A DNA stretch of 64,000 bases from Cephalotus follicularis (GCA_001972305.1 BDDD01001980.1:186001-250000), one strand, 5' to 3'; positions 38,567 through 49,623 are shown, counted from the stretch's first letter. The notes: a model not told the origin generated them from the sequence alone. Numbers and translations: made by a program.

Positions 38567-39924
38567 TGTTGGGATCATTATTGTTAATGTTTTTAGTCTA
38601 TATAAAGAGATAAGTGTGTATGGTTTAAAGTAATACATTTGAATATTCTACAGTGTTGTTTCCAGTTAACACACTTATATTGATACTAGGGTTTTACCTT
38701 ATTATGGGCTCTAGTTCAAATAGACACAACTCGTATTCACTTATTGGGTTTATATTAAAACATATTAGTTAGATACCTAAGTATCCAGTAATATCCTCCT
38801 ATGTTTTACATATAACACAATCCAATACAGCGAACAGTGTGATGTCCAAATAGAATATGGATCACTCATATTCAAAATTCTCAAATAATTCAATCCAAGA
38901 TATAATTTATCTAAGATGTATTTCATTATAAAATGGACTAATCAAATATCTTAGACCTGTTATAAGCTCAATCCAACCGTCTCAAATAAAGAATTTTAGA
39001 AACAGTCTAAAAATAAAATATGGATAAAGTCTCAAGTATATGTGAACCAAACAGAAAAACCTAGAACTGTAAAGGTAACTCGAAATGAACCATAAGTCTC
39101 ACAAATACATGAGCTAAGCAACGTAGTCTCATAAATAAAGTGAACTAAAAACAATAAAATGGACAGCAAGTGGAATGTCTCTACAACAACAAAGAGATGA
39201 CAAATCCCTCACAATCTTCACTACTCCAGATGATATCACTCATCAATAAGATCATCCTGGTCATGATCCCAAACATAGTTACTCCTCCATTTTCGTCATA
39301 ATATGTAAATCACCAAATATGAATTTCATGTAAAATGAATTCAATCATCTGTGTAATTTACCAGAATAATGTCTAGTTCTACCAATAAAAATTTAGCATC
39401 ATATCAATAGGCTGAAAATATATATCAATGTCATTAAATCATTAATATCAAACTCATAAGCATCAGTATCAAGTAAGAACAAGATCAAAACAGTTTATTT
39501 TACAAAGAACCGATTACTGTCAAGTTTCAATTAAGAACAAGACCAAAACAAGTTTATTTCGCAAAAAACCATTTTCATGTTTCAATTTGGAATGTTACAG
39601 TCATCTTATCCTTCTTGGCTAGATTGTCTTACATCAAGTTTGGAATGAGATAATTTAATCAAAGAGAACTATCCAAATTTAGTTAAGTTGTATCATCAAA
39701 TTTGAAATGAGACAACCTACCTAAACATGACATCTGAAGTGAGATATGTTATTTTCATCAAGTTTGAAACGAGACAATCTATTCACTCAGATTTTCTGAC
39801 AACTGTAAGCATCGATGAAACATATAAACAAATGCTTATCTTATTTGGCCAACAAAAGAAGATTTGATATTTCAAAACAATTAAGAATGTAGGTTACGAC
39901 ATGTCTACATAGTCTTTAACCTCA
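38567..39924 (-). repeat. 3' LTR of a minus-strand Ty1/copia element
   Basis: On the minus strand it begins TGAGGTTAAAGAC after a polypurine tract (39925-39940, AAAAAAGTGGGGAAAA) and ends GATCCCAACA at 38567. It has no coding capacity. The five bases outside the end are CTCAA (38562-38566, plus strand). The partner LTR is absent because the element's 5' side is missing beyond 42914. Confidence 0.65.
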
Positions 39925-39943
39925 TTTTCCCCACTTTTTTAAA

Positions 39944-41354
39944 TATTCAATCTTTATTCAAACCCTTTGTGAGAGCATCGACCATATTATCCTTTGATCT
40001 CGCATCAACCAAAGTGATAACCCCACGTTCTATAAGATAATTTAACAATGCATGTCTCAGTCTCACATGTCTCCTCTTACAACTAAAGAGTGAGTTTTTG
40101 ATGACTTGGACTGCAGCTCGATTATCATTGAATAGGCTTAAAGAGTTAATCTTTACTCGAGTCAATGGAATGTCCATAGTTAGATTCTTTATCCACTATT
40201 CTTCTTCTCCTGCAGAAGCTCCGACTCCATAGACGACAATGCAATATAAGTCTGTCTCTTGGACTTCCATGTAACAGCAATTCCACCCAAAGTGAACACA
40301 TATCCACCGGTAGACTTACTGTCTCTAATATCTGAACACCAAGAGGCATCAGAATATCCTTCCATAGTAGGAGGATAACCAGAGTAGCAGAGAGCATAAT
40401 CTTTAGTACCTTTAAGCTATCTCATCAGCCTCGTAAGGGCATCCCAATGCTCATTGCTAGGATTACTAGTGAAACGACTCAACATACTAGCTGTAAAGGC
40501 TATGTCTGGTCTAGTGCAACTCATAGCGTACATGAGACTACCAATCAGTTTAGAGTATTCTAACTGATTCACACTGGCACCATCATTATGGCTCAATTTC
40601 TTATTATAGTCACATGGTGTTTCAATGGGTTTGCACTCATTGTATCCCTAAGTAGAAAGTAGTTACTCAATGTAATGAGTATGACTAAGGGAGATGACTT
40701 GCCTTTCAAAACTTACTTTCATACCAAGAATGGTATTAACCACACCAAGATCTGTCATGGAAAATTCTTTCGCCAAAGTGGTTTTCACGTCACTCGCTAA
40801 AGAGAGATCGAAACCAATAATCAACATATCGTCTACATACAAGCAGATAATCGTAACCTTATTGGACACAGAACGATAGTAAAGGCAATTATCCGACTAG
40901 CCGGTCTGAAAACCATGACTCTTTACTACTTTGTCAAATTTTTGATGCCACAATTTAGGTACTTATTTAAGACCATACAATGATTTGTTCAGTTTACAGA
41001 CCTTGTTCTCTAAAACTTTCATGACGAACCCCTCAGGTTGGTTCATGTAGATTTCCTCAGTCAACTCTCCATTAAGGAAAGCTGTATTTACATCTATTTG
41101 ATGCACCACATAGTGCTCAATAGATGCCAAAGAAAAAAGAATCCTTATAGTAGATAGATGACACGCAGGTGAATAGACATAAAAAAAGTCTATGCCACTC
41201 TATTGTGTGTAGCCTTTAGCTACTAAACGTGCTTTATACCGAGCTATTGATCCATCACTATTGAGTTTCTTCTTCAAAACACACTTGCAGCCCACAGTTT
41301 TAGCCCTTTTTGGAAAATCAACTAGCTGTCATGTGTGATTTTGCAATAGAGAGC
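39944..41354 (-). pseudogene. Ty1/copia reverse transcriptase-RNase H, minus strand (broken)
   Basis: RNase H end with SLFNDNRAAVQVIKNS and HVRLRHALLNYL (39947-40177), then DALTKGLNK at the C-terminus. RT with ICLYVDDMLIIG around 40835 is preceded (to the right) by VYKARLVA-type sequence near 41230. Stops and frameshifts are frequent. Confidence 0.8.
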
Positions 41355-42240
41355 TCATTTCATCATCAATGGCTTATGCCCACAACAAAGAGTCCCTAGA
41401 GCTTCCTTGTAGGAAGATGGATCATCCTCCAGATGGTAAGTGACGAAGTCCTCCCCAAAACTCTTGAGTACTCTATCTCTTGTAGATACTCTCACAGGTA
41501 CTGATACAGGAATCAATGTGGAACTAGTTTTAGAAGGACCAGTTTCAGATCCGGTAACCTCCGTTGTATAGCCAAGTACAGTCAAACCATGGTCTTTTAG
41601 GAACTTGTCCTCAAAGAAAATAGCATCTTGAGATTCTATAATCCAATTGGTAGATAGATCCAAAAACTTGTTTGAAGCACTATCATCTGCGCAACCTAAG
41701 TACACACAAGTGTTGGTTCTAGATCCCACCTTAGGTCTCCTAGGGCCATGTATTCTTACATAAGCAATAAAAACACAAGTCTTGAAAGTGTCATATCTAC
41801 AAGGACATTTATGCCACAACTCATAAGGAATGGAGTTTAACTTAGAGTGTGGCATTCTATTCAGGATGTGATTGACAGTTAGAACTGCTTCCTCCCAGTA
41901 GGAAGTAGGCATGCCAACTGTCAATAACTTAGAATTCAACATTTCTGTTACCGTCCTGTTCTTACGTTCAGTTATACCATTTGATTGGATTGAGTAAGGA
42001 GCAGTAGTTTCAAGTATTATGCCTTGAGAGGCACAAAATTCCTTGAACTTTGTCATTCTGTATTCTCCTCCTCTACCACTCCTAAACCTTTTAATTTTCA
42101 AGTTTAATTGATTTTCAACACGATTTTTGAAAATTTTAAACTTCTCAAAAGTTTCTTCCTTTGATTTTAACAGATACACATGACAATATCTTGAAAAATT
42201 ATCTATGAAAGTAATTAGATACTTCCGACCTTACGAGTTG
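41355..42240 (-). pseudogene. Ty1/copia integrase core, minus strand
   Basis: An open frame of 274 residues (41355-42179) covers the integrase core and C-terminal GKR-like region: YLLKSKEETFEKFK, the RSGRGGEY block, APYSIQSNGITERKNRT and YWEEAVLTVNHILNR. The catalytic Asp usually present in the SDRGGEY motif is replaced by Gly, so the enzyme would be dead even though the frame is open. The glutamate in the GITERKNR block is retained. Confidence 0.85.
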
Positions 42241-42572
42241 TGAAACTTTTGAAATCACATAAGTGAGAATATATCAATTCAAGAAGTTGTGTACTCCTAG
42301 AAATCGACTGAAAAAGTTTTCTAGTGATCTTAGTCTGAGCATACACTTCACATCTATTAAATCAAATGGAAGTAATTAATGGAATATTATGAGTTTTAGC
42401 CAGATGAAGCATTTTTTTGTAATTTACATGTCCAAAATCTATTGTGTAATAACTTAAGATCAAGTAATGTTGAATTGACATGGCAAATAGTTTCATTAGC
42501 TAAACTCAACCTATACATACCATCAATCAGAAATGTACACCCAAAATAAGCAGAATTAACAGATAAAGTTAC

Positions 42573-42914
42573 TTAACTGTTCATAAAAGAAGAGCACATG
42601 CCAGCTTTGTCTAAAAGGCTAATTTGAATTAAATTCTTATTAAGCAAAGGTACAAATTTAAAATTTTTCAAAGTAAGTATGTTACCTGAAGAAAAGACCA
42701 GGTTTGCAGTACCGGTATGAGTCATGAGTGCCTCGGCCCCACTAGCCACAGTAACAGTCTCTTTTGTAGCATTGACCTCTATTAGTAGACTCTTGTTTTT
42801 GGTTGCATGACATGTGGCTCCAGTGTCTAACCACCACTCTGAAGAAGCGATGGCCCTGCCATCCGTCTGTTGGAGTAGGGATGTCCCTGCATGCCACGAG
42901 GTGGCTGCACACAC
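42573..42914 (-). pseudogene. Ty1/copia protease region, minus strand, truncated
   Basis: Aspartic protease with EWWLDTGATCHAT and the FVPLLNKNLIQI block (113-residue frame). Gag should lie to the right but is missing; the frame stops at 42914, where Tat-element 3' sequence begins. The stretch 42241-42572 holds the broken GAG-pre-integrase region. Confidence 0.8.
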
Positions 42915-43170
42915 GGTCTGTCTGAGACCTCGGCTTGTGTTGGTTTCCCTTTTGAGAATTAGCCTCCGTAAGGCTTAGTAAGCTTTAGATCCCTAAGTGC
43001 CCCCTTGGGGGCGTGGTCTGAGATGCTTAGCTTAAAACTGAGGGAGCTGATCGGTGGCTGTTCAGAGGTTTGAGGACATGAACATTGGACCTCCGGTCCC
43101 TTGCAAACTTGGAACTATAATGTTGAACAAATCTTGAAAAAATTCAAACATCATTGAAAATATCTTACAA
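42915..43170 (-). other. 3' untranslated part of the Tat element; 3' LTR missing
   Basis: Sequence downstream of the Tat integrase on the minus strand. It contains no LTR: it ends against copia protease coding sequence at about 42914, so the Tat element is truncated at its 3' side. Confidence 0.65.
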
Positions 43171-44598
43171 TTATTGATAATACTTCCTCAGATGCTCGTC
43201 ATTCCAAGCTCTGGCAATCTCCCTACCCCCGAAAGTTTCAAGTTTGAATGTTCCTGGGCGGAGGACCCTTTTGATCTTGTATGGCCCTTCCCAGGCAGGG
43301 GCTAGTTTTCCTCTGGTACCAGTAGGATCTGCAACGGCTGAGTTGCGTAGGACTAGATCTTCTTGCCTTAGTGGTATTGGGCTTACTCTTTTGTTGTAGT
43401 AACGGCTTACCCTCTGCTGATAGGCTACAACTCTGATTGCAGTCTTGTCTCTGAGTTCTCCCACTAGGTCTAGGAGGCACCTCAACCCTTCTTCATTGTT
43501 GTCTTCAGTAAAGTGCACAACTCTTGGTGATTGTACTCCAACCTCTACTGGTATCATAGCTTCTGTTCCAAAACAAAGGCTGTATGGGGATTCTCCTGTG
43601 GTAGTCCGAGGAGTGGTTCTATATGCCCATAATACACTTGGTAACTCCTCTGTCCACCTTCCCTTGCTGTCTTCTAATCGCTTTTTCAAGCTCGAGATGA
43701 TTTCTCTGTTGATCACCTCGGCTTGACCATTACTTTGAGGGTAGGCTACTGAGGCGAGCCTATGCTCTATCCTCCATTCTCTGCAAAAGTCCCAGAAGGC
43801 TTGGCAATCAAACTGCTTACCATTATCGGTGATGATTGTCCTCGGGACTCCTAACCTGCAGATGATTGACTTCCATACAAAACTCTCTGTGTTCTTCTCT
43901 GTGATTGTCGCCAGAGGTTCTGCTTCCACCCACTTAGGGAAGTAGTCAACCGCTATAATGAAAAACTTCATCTGGCCTGTTGCCATAGGTAATGGTCTGA
44001 CGAAGTCCATTCCCCATTGTGCGAAGGGCCACGGGGCCGTAATTGATGTCAGAGGTTGAGAAGGCCTTCTACTTATATTGGCGTTCCTCTGACACTTGTC
44101 ACACTTCCTCACTAAGTTTATAGCATCTTGATGCATGGTTGGCCAGTAGTAACCTTGCCTTAATAGCTTGTGAGACAAAGTCCTGCCCCCAGTGTGGTTG
44201 CCACAGATTCCTTCATGAACTTCCCTTAGAGCGTAATCGGCCTCTGAGGGGTTTAAACACCTCAGCCAAGGAAATGAGAAAGACCTTTTGTAGAGGATTC
44301 CATCTTGGAATTGGAATATGTTTGCTCTGTAAACCAGCTTCCTCGCCTCCACGGGGTCCTCGGGCAGGATCCCCTCCCTTAGCCAATTAATAAAGGGAGT
44401 CATCCAATTTGGTTCCTGTGGAAAATCTATGCCCATTACCTCTGCTTCAGAGATGGTCGGACGATCCAGGTAGTCAACTAGCACTGTTTGATTTTTCTCC
44501 AACTCCTCTGCTGTTGCTAACTTTGACAATTGGTCTGCTCTGACGTTCTCTGCTCTGGGCACCTTCACAATTCTCAAAACTTCGAAGGCTGACTTCAT
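43171..44598 (-). CDS. Tat-lineage Ty3 integrase (part of a nearly intact polyprotein)
   Basis: An open frame of 475 residues: first the end of the RNase H / linker, then the HHCC zinc domain ending CDKCQRNANISR, the catalytic core with conserved Asp (GMDFVRPLPMATG; TDNGKQFDCQAF) and Glu in the NGQAEVINREI block, and a C-terminal tail ending WNDEHLRKYYQ. It would insert element DNA into the genome. It shares its frame with the RT and RNase H parts upstream (right), separated by isolated stop codons. It lacks a chromodomain, as expected for Tat elements. Confidence 0.88.
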   Translation of the reverse strand: MKSAFEVLRIVKVPRAENVRADQLSKLATAEELEKNQTVLVDYLDRPTISEAEVMGIDFPQEPNWMTPFINWLREGILPEDPVEARKLVYRANIFQFQDGILYKRSFSFPWLRCLNPSEADYALREVHEGICGNHTGGRTLSHKLLRQGYYWPTMHQDAINLVRKCDKCQRNANISRRPSQPLTSITAPWPFAQWGMDFVRPLPMATGQMKFFIIAVDYFPKWVEAEPLATITEKNTESFVWKSIICRLGVPRTIITDNGKQFDCQAFWDFCREWRIEHRLASVAYPQSNGQAEVINREIISSLKKRLEDSKGRWTEELPSVLWAYRTTPRTTTGESPYSLCFGTEAMIPVEVGVQSPRVVHFTEDNNEEGLRCLLDLVGELRDKTAIRVVAYQQRVSRYYNKRVSPIPLRQEDLVLRNSAVADPTGTRGKLAPAWEGPYKIKRVLRPGTFKLETFGGREIARAWNDEHLRKYYQ

Positions 44599-45300
44599 GC
44601 CCTGAAAATGGGATAATTATTTCATCATAAGGTCTTCTCTGGCCTCATACTCCCCATTTTCCAAACCAACCACTAGCTGAAAATCACTTGAGGCTTCGAT
44701 CTTCTGTACCTCCAAGTGCTTTGCAATTGTTAGTCCGGCTATCAGAGCTTCCCACTCAGCTTCGTTATTTGTAGCTTTGAACTTGAACCTCAGAGCATAC
44801 TCCAATGTCCAACCATCTGGATTTGTCAATACTAACCCTGCCCCACTGCCAGTGAGGCATGAGGATCCATCCACTGACAACTTCCACATTCCCTTCTCGC
44901 TCTCGGAAGGGTTCTCCTCCATACACTCCGTAGGTGTATTATCTCCAATAAAGTCGGCCAGTACCTGTGATTTGATTGCTGGTCTGGCTTCAAACTTCAC
45001 ATCATACTCGCCTAGTTCGACTGACCACTTAACTAACCTGCCCGAGGTGTCAGGCTTGGCAAGAACCTGTTTGAGTGGTTTGACAGTCAGAACCTTGATT
45101 GTATGGGCTTGGAAATATGGCCTCAATTTTCTGGCTGAGATTATCAAAGCATAAGCAAACTTCTCCACCTCTGGGTACCTTCCCTAGGCATCGTTCAAAG
45201 CCTTGCTCACGTAATACACTGGCCTTTGAACTTTTTCCTCTTCTTTGAGTAAGACTGCACTCACTGCGCCCGAGATGGCCGCAAGGTACAAATACAAGTC
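44599..45300 (-). pseudogene. Tat-lineage RNase H (two stop codons)
   Basis: Open frame 44617-45168 continues the polyprotein with the additional, archaeal-type RNase H of the Tat lineage: WKLSVDGSSCLTGSGAGLVL and NNEAEWEALIAGL, with DFQLV downstream. The first RNase H region lies just right (45169-45300, with YYVSKALNDA). Stops at about 44614, 45184 and 45301 interrupt an otherwise continuous frame. Confidence 0.82.
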
Positions 45301-46377
45301 TTATCCATCCTTAGGTTTTGAGATCAGAGGAGGAGAAGCCAAGTATTCCTTCAAATTATCGAAGGCTGCTTGACAATCGTCGGACCACGAGAATCCCTTG
45401 GGATCTCTAAGTATTTTGAAGAAGGAAAGGCACTTCTCTGCTGACTTGGACACAAACCTACTCAGGGCTGCAATCTTCCCATTTAATCTTTGGACATCCC
45501 TGATGGTTTGAGGTGGCCTCATGCTTTGAATTGCCGAGATCTTCTCTGGGTTGGCCTCTATACCTCTGCTAGAGACCATGAATCCGAGGAACTTTCCCGA
45601 GGTGACCCCAAACGTACACTTGGACGGATTGAGCTTCATATTATACCTCCTCAGCACTTCAAAAGTCTCCTCCAAGTCTTTTACGTGGGGGCTCCTGGCT
45701 GGGGTTTTGACGAGCATATCGTCTATGTACACCTCCATGTTTTTCCCAATCTGAGGCTCAAAAATTTTGTTCACCAGACGTTGGTAGGTGGCCCCTGCAT
45801 TCTTCAAACCAAAGGGTGTAACCTTGTAGCAGTACGTTCCTCGGTCTGTTATGAATGCTGTCTTGTCCTCATCAGGCCTATACATGGGGATTTGGTTGTA
45901 CCCCGAGTAAGCATCCAAGAAGCTTAATATTCTGTAACCCAAGGTTGCGTCTACCAGTTGGTCTATCTTTGGGAGAGGGAAATGATCCTTTGGGCAGGCT
46001 TTGTTGAGGTCCGTGAAGTCTATGCACATCCTCCATTTGCCATTGGCTTTCTTGACCAGCACCGGATTTTCTAGCCAGTCCGAGTAGTGCACTTCTCTTA
46101 TAAAACCTGCCTGCAACAGCTTGCTCACCTCCTCGGCTATTGCCTGTTGCCTTTCATGGGCAAAGTTCCTTTTCTTTTGTCTGATCGGGGGCCTGGCTGG
46201 GTCCATGCTTAGTTTGTGAACCATTACATCTGGACTGATGCCAGGGACCTCCTCTGCCGACCATGCAAAAACATCTTTATTATCTCGGAGGAATGTTATT
46301 AATTCCCCCTTCTCCACCTCTCCAAGTTGTGAGCCAACTTGGAGTACTCTCTCAGTGTTGCTCTCTTCTATGGGCAC
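45301..46377 (-). CDS. Tat-lineage reverse transcriptase (part of polyprotein)
   Basis: A 358-residue open frame with the complete RT palm: GKWRMCIDFTDLNKACPKD, FLDAYSGYNQI and the active-site motif VYIDDMLVK, followed by the connection region FSWSDDCQAAFDNLK. It is in frame with protease (right) and RNase H (left), separated by single stops. Confidence 0.88.
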   Translation of the reverse strand: MPIEESNTERVLQVGSQLGEVEKGELITFLRDNKDVFAWSAEEVPGISPDVMVHKLSMDPARPPIRQKKRNFAHERQQAIAEEVSKLLQAGFIREVHYSDWLENPVLVKKANGKWRMCIDFTDLNKACPKDHFPLPKIDQLVDATLGYRILSFLDAYSGYNQIPMYRPDEDKTAFITDRGTYCYKVTPFGLKNAGATYQRLVNKIFEPQIGKNMEVYIDDMLVKTPARSPHVKDLEETFEVLRRYNMKLNPSKCTFGVTSGKFLGFMVSSRGIEANPEKISAIQSMRPPQTIRDVQRLNGKIAALSRFVSKSAEKCLSFFKILRDPKGFSWSDDCQAAFDNLKEYLASPPLISKPKDG

Positions 46378-46398
46378 TTGGACGACATCTTCAATAGG

Positions 46399-47175
46399 CT
46401 ATGGGAGCTCTGGTTCTACGTCTTCTCTGAGCTCCACGTTTGCTATGGGGAGGACATTGTCCTTCCCCTTGTCCGAGATGGCAGTTTTATAGCATCGCCT
46501 TGCCACCTCTTGGTCTCCTCTGACCTCCCCCACGCCAAACCTTGTGGGAAACTTCATTAATAAGTGTCTCGTAGACACTATGGCCTCCAAAAAGTTCAGA
46601 CCTGGTCGCCCCACTATAGCATTGTATGGGCTTGGGGTATCCACCACCAGGAATGTCATCTCTACCTGAGTCTGACGTGGGGCCGTGCCTGCAACCACGG
46701 ACAGGTTGATAGATCCCAGAGGATGGATAGTCTCACCTGCGAAACCAACCAGTGGGGTTTTGACGGGCTTTAGTTGGTCTGCCGGTATCCTCAACTGATC
46801 AAATACGTGTTTGTACAGGATATCGGTCGAGCTGCCACTATCTATGAGGATCCTCTTCATGGTAAAGAGTTCCACCAGGAGAGTCACCACCACTGGGTCG
46901 TCGTGAGGAAGACGTACTCCCTCATAGTCCGCCTCTGAGAAGGTTATCACCTCCTCATCTCCACCAGTTCTGAGACTTTTGCTGCGAGAGACTTGTTGCA
47001 CAGCAAGGGACTGTCTCCCATAGGCCTTTCTTGCATTTGAGTTGTCACCCCCAGACGCGACCCCCCCCAGAGATGGTGTGGATAACACCTCTGGGTTGCT
47101 GTTGCTGCTGTCGCTGCTCCTCTTGCTACCGAGGAGCCTCTTCTCTTCTCTGCTCCCTCCTTCCTTGAGGGGCAT
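46399..47175 (-). CDS. Tat-lineage aspartic protease (part of polyprotein)
   Basis: A 258-residue open frame. The catalytic motif LIDSGSSTDILY is followed by PLVGFAGETIHPLG and YNAIVGRPGLN, the usual retropepsin arrangement of Tat elements. It overlaps the end of the gag frame (47126-47175) in a different reading frame, so a one-base shift separates gag from pol. A stop at about 46396-46398 ends the frame before RT. Confidence 0.85.
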   Translation of the reverse strand: MPLKEGGSREEKRLLGSKRSSDSSNSNPEVLSTPSLGGVASGGDNSNARKAYGRQSLAVQQVSRSKSLRTGGDEEVITFSEADYEGVRLPHDDPVVVTLLVELFTMKRILIDSGSSTDILYKHVFDQLRIPADQLKPVKTPLVGFAGETIHPLGSINLSVVAGTAPRQTQVEMTFLVVDTPSPYNAIVGRPGLNFLEAIVSTRHLLMKFPTRFGVGEVRGDQEVARRCYKTAISDKGKDNVLPIANVELREDVEPELP

Positions 47176-48832
47176 CCCTATCTACATATTTGCGCAGGTG
47201 TCCCTTTCTAATCAGGTCCTCAATCTGATTTTTTAGTTGCCTGCACTCCTCCGTATCGTGCCCATGGTCACGATGGTACCGACAGTACTTCCCCACATTT
47301 CTGTTCTCTGTCGGGGTCCTCAGCTTCTCAGGCCACTGGAAAGGGACTTTGTCTTGCTCCACAGCAAGTATCCTGGTTCGCGTGTCCAGGAGAGGGGCAA
47401 AAGTATTGTATGATGGTATGGGTGCCCCACTCCTGGATATGCCTTCTCGTCTGGAGAGCTTATGTCTGAGGTTTTCCTTGGATAAGTCTGACCTCTCCTT
47501 CCTCTTCTCTCTTCTCTCGAGAGCATTTCGTGAATGCTCCCTCCTCTCCTCCTGATGGCCAGACCAGGGTGTCTTTTGTTTCCTGGCTACCATCTCTTCC
47601 TCGGCGTTGACATACCTCTCAGCCCTCTTCAGCAGGTCTGCCATGTCCTTGGCCAGTTTCTTCAGTAGAGAAAAGGTGAACGACGAGTTTCTCCTCAGCC
47701 CATTGTTCAAAGCTGCCAGAGCAAAGGACGGCTCCAAGTCTTTCACCGTGAGTGACTCCTTGTTGAACCTAGTGAGGTAATCTCTCAGTGATTCATCTTT
47801 ACCCTGCACCACATTGATGAGATGGGTAGAATTTCTCCTCTGCGTGGTGCTGTTGAGGAACTTAGTCACGAACAGTTCCGTAAACTGATCAAAGCTCTTC
47901 ACTGAATTCCTAGCCAAGGTAAAATACCATGACTGGGCAGCTCCAGTCAAGGTCACTGGGAATCCTCGGCAAAGCATGGCGTCCGAGGCCTGATGCATCC
48001 ACATTGCCTGAATATAGGTGCGCACATGCTGGATGGGATCCGTAGACCCATCGTACTTATCAGGAATTGGGTTTCGGAACCCGTTAGGGACTTGCTCGGC
48101 CATGATCTCGGCCGTGAAGGGGTGGGCGTTGATATTTCTAACCTCTGATAGGTGTCCCCCGTGCTGTTCCACTCCTCGGAACCTTCTTTCCAAGTCTGCG
48201 AGCCTTCTATCCACTTCTTGCTCCACCTCTTCTACGTTCCTAACTCTGCTAGAAACATGTGACCTTCCATCCACTGAGGCCTGGGGATTGACCCTGCTTC
48301 CTTGGGCCGTGCCAGCTCTGCGCCGAGCATTGGAGCGCAACTGGGCCTCCTCTGCTCCCCTGGCCTCCTGCCGAGGATCCACATCCATGGCCTGGTGCTG
48401 AGGAAGCACTCTCCTGGGATCGTTGGGGTGATCCCTTGCGGTCGAGGACTCAGCTCTCTAAGATGCATTGATCTCAGGCCTCCTTCCCATGGGATTGTTG
48501 TCCCCTGACCGCCTAAGGGGAAGTTCATCTCCCCTTGACGGGTTTCGCCTGGCACCTCGTGGGTGCCGTTCCTCCTCCTCTGGTCTTTGTGGACCAGAAA
48601 CTCCTCGGACCACTTGCGGAGCGGGTCCGACCTGTTGCTTTTGGTTGGCCAAAGTTGTGACCAACAGATCAGTGATTCGCTCCATCCCTTGGAGGAGCTG
48701 ATTGAGTTGCTCCCCTGTGACGGGAGCTTGCTCTTGGGCTGCTTCTTGAACGGCTTGTGGGGGAGGAGCCGTGATCTACTGTTGTTGGCTACCTGTGGCT
48801 CCACCCTGGGTATTGTTCTTCCTCGGAGGCAT
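47126..48832 (-). pseudogene. Tat-lineage gag (two in-frame stops)
   Basis: The gag frame starts at an ATG whose complement is at 48830-48832 (MPPRKNNTQGG). Two stops interrupt the N-terminal half: one about 20 residues in, and one near 48460 after RRPEINAS. It is then open from 48409 to 47126. Capsid motifs are NPIPDKYDGSTDPIQHV, GAAQSWYFTLA and FLNSTTQRRNSTHLINV. A CCHC-like YCRYHRDHGHDTEEC knuckle lies near 47260. I chose the start by frame continuity rather than by the longer overlapping minus ORF 48232-48903, which is in a different frame. Confidence 0.82.
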
Positions 48833-48856
48833 GGTTGTCGATGACTTTTTGCCGCG

Positions 48857-48877
48857 TTTCCCACAGACGGCGTCAAC
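48857..48877 (-). promoter_or_regulatory. Primer binding site region of the Tat element
   Basis: The minus strand reads GTTGACGCCGTCTGTGGGA directly after the LTR end, corresponding to the GGCGCCGTCTGTGGGA primer-site context typical of Tat elements, with a G-to-A change. Confidence 0.7.
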
Positions 48878-49623
48878 TGTTGATACAAAAATCCTTCTCT
48901 CAACAGTATTCTACGTGGAGGGCTTTTATTTGTTAAGAAAAATGCTAGCCAAGGATGCCTGGAGGAAGACTTCGATCTCTGATCCCTGTATAAGGTAACA
49001 AAATGGTGGAAAGTCCAGGAGGTTGTTCTCCCAGGGACACTCCGACGCTCAAGTTAGACAAAGTGCAGAGGAAGTAATGTTCTTTGCAATGTAAAAAATG
49101 GCTGACCTTTGTTCAGTCTGTTGAACTTGTATTTATAGTGATGTCTCGTAACTGATTGAGCGTGAAAATCGGAGGTAATGGCTATCCCCTAAGGAAATTC
49201 TGAGGATTTCGGGATTTCCCTTATCTCCTCCTGAATTATCTCTTCTTTCCTTTCTGGTAGTCATCCTTATCTTATCTTCTATATTTGGAAGATAAGGATC
49301 CCTTGAATTTAGGCTAACGCCATGGCCTCATTCCGTGAATGAGGAGGAGATCTTCTGTCACAGATCTGCTGAGGAGTGGAGCTGCAGTGAGGCTAATAAG
49401 ACAGTCAGTCCCTGGCTTCAAAGTCTTCAACGTCCATAGACTTGCACTTAAAATGGATGGCCTTCTGTTATGTAGCCGAGGAGGTCATCGACAATAATGC
49501 TTCAGAAGGTTTCCTCGGATCTGGTGCCGAGGAGGATGGTCTTTGTACTGGAAACTCTGGACGGGTCCTCGGCACTTATGCCGAGGAGGAATCCTCCTTT
49601 TATTATTGCTTTCTTGACTAACA
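48878..49623 (-). repeat. 5' LTR of the Tat element
   Basis: On the minus strand it begins TGTTAGTCAAGAAAGC at 49623 and ends TTTTGTATCAACA at 48878, next to the primer binding site. The right third carries five CCTCGG / CCGAGG motifs (49480-49590), most as GCCGAGGAGG. The bases outside are GATTT (49624-49628). No second LTR exists in the window. Confidence 0.85.

Noticed and set aside
45490-45927. Plus-strand ORFs across the Tat element (45490-45927, 46238-46492, 48018-48401 and others)
   Set aside because: They are antisense shadows of the conserved minus-strand RT, protease and gag frames.
48232-48903. 223-residue minus-strand ORF as the start of Tat gag
   Set aside because: It is in a different frame from the capsid-containing frame. 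The gag N-terminus follows from the ATG at 48832, in frame with 48409-47126, apart from two stops.
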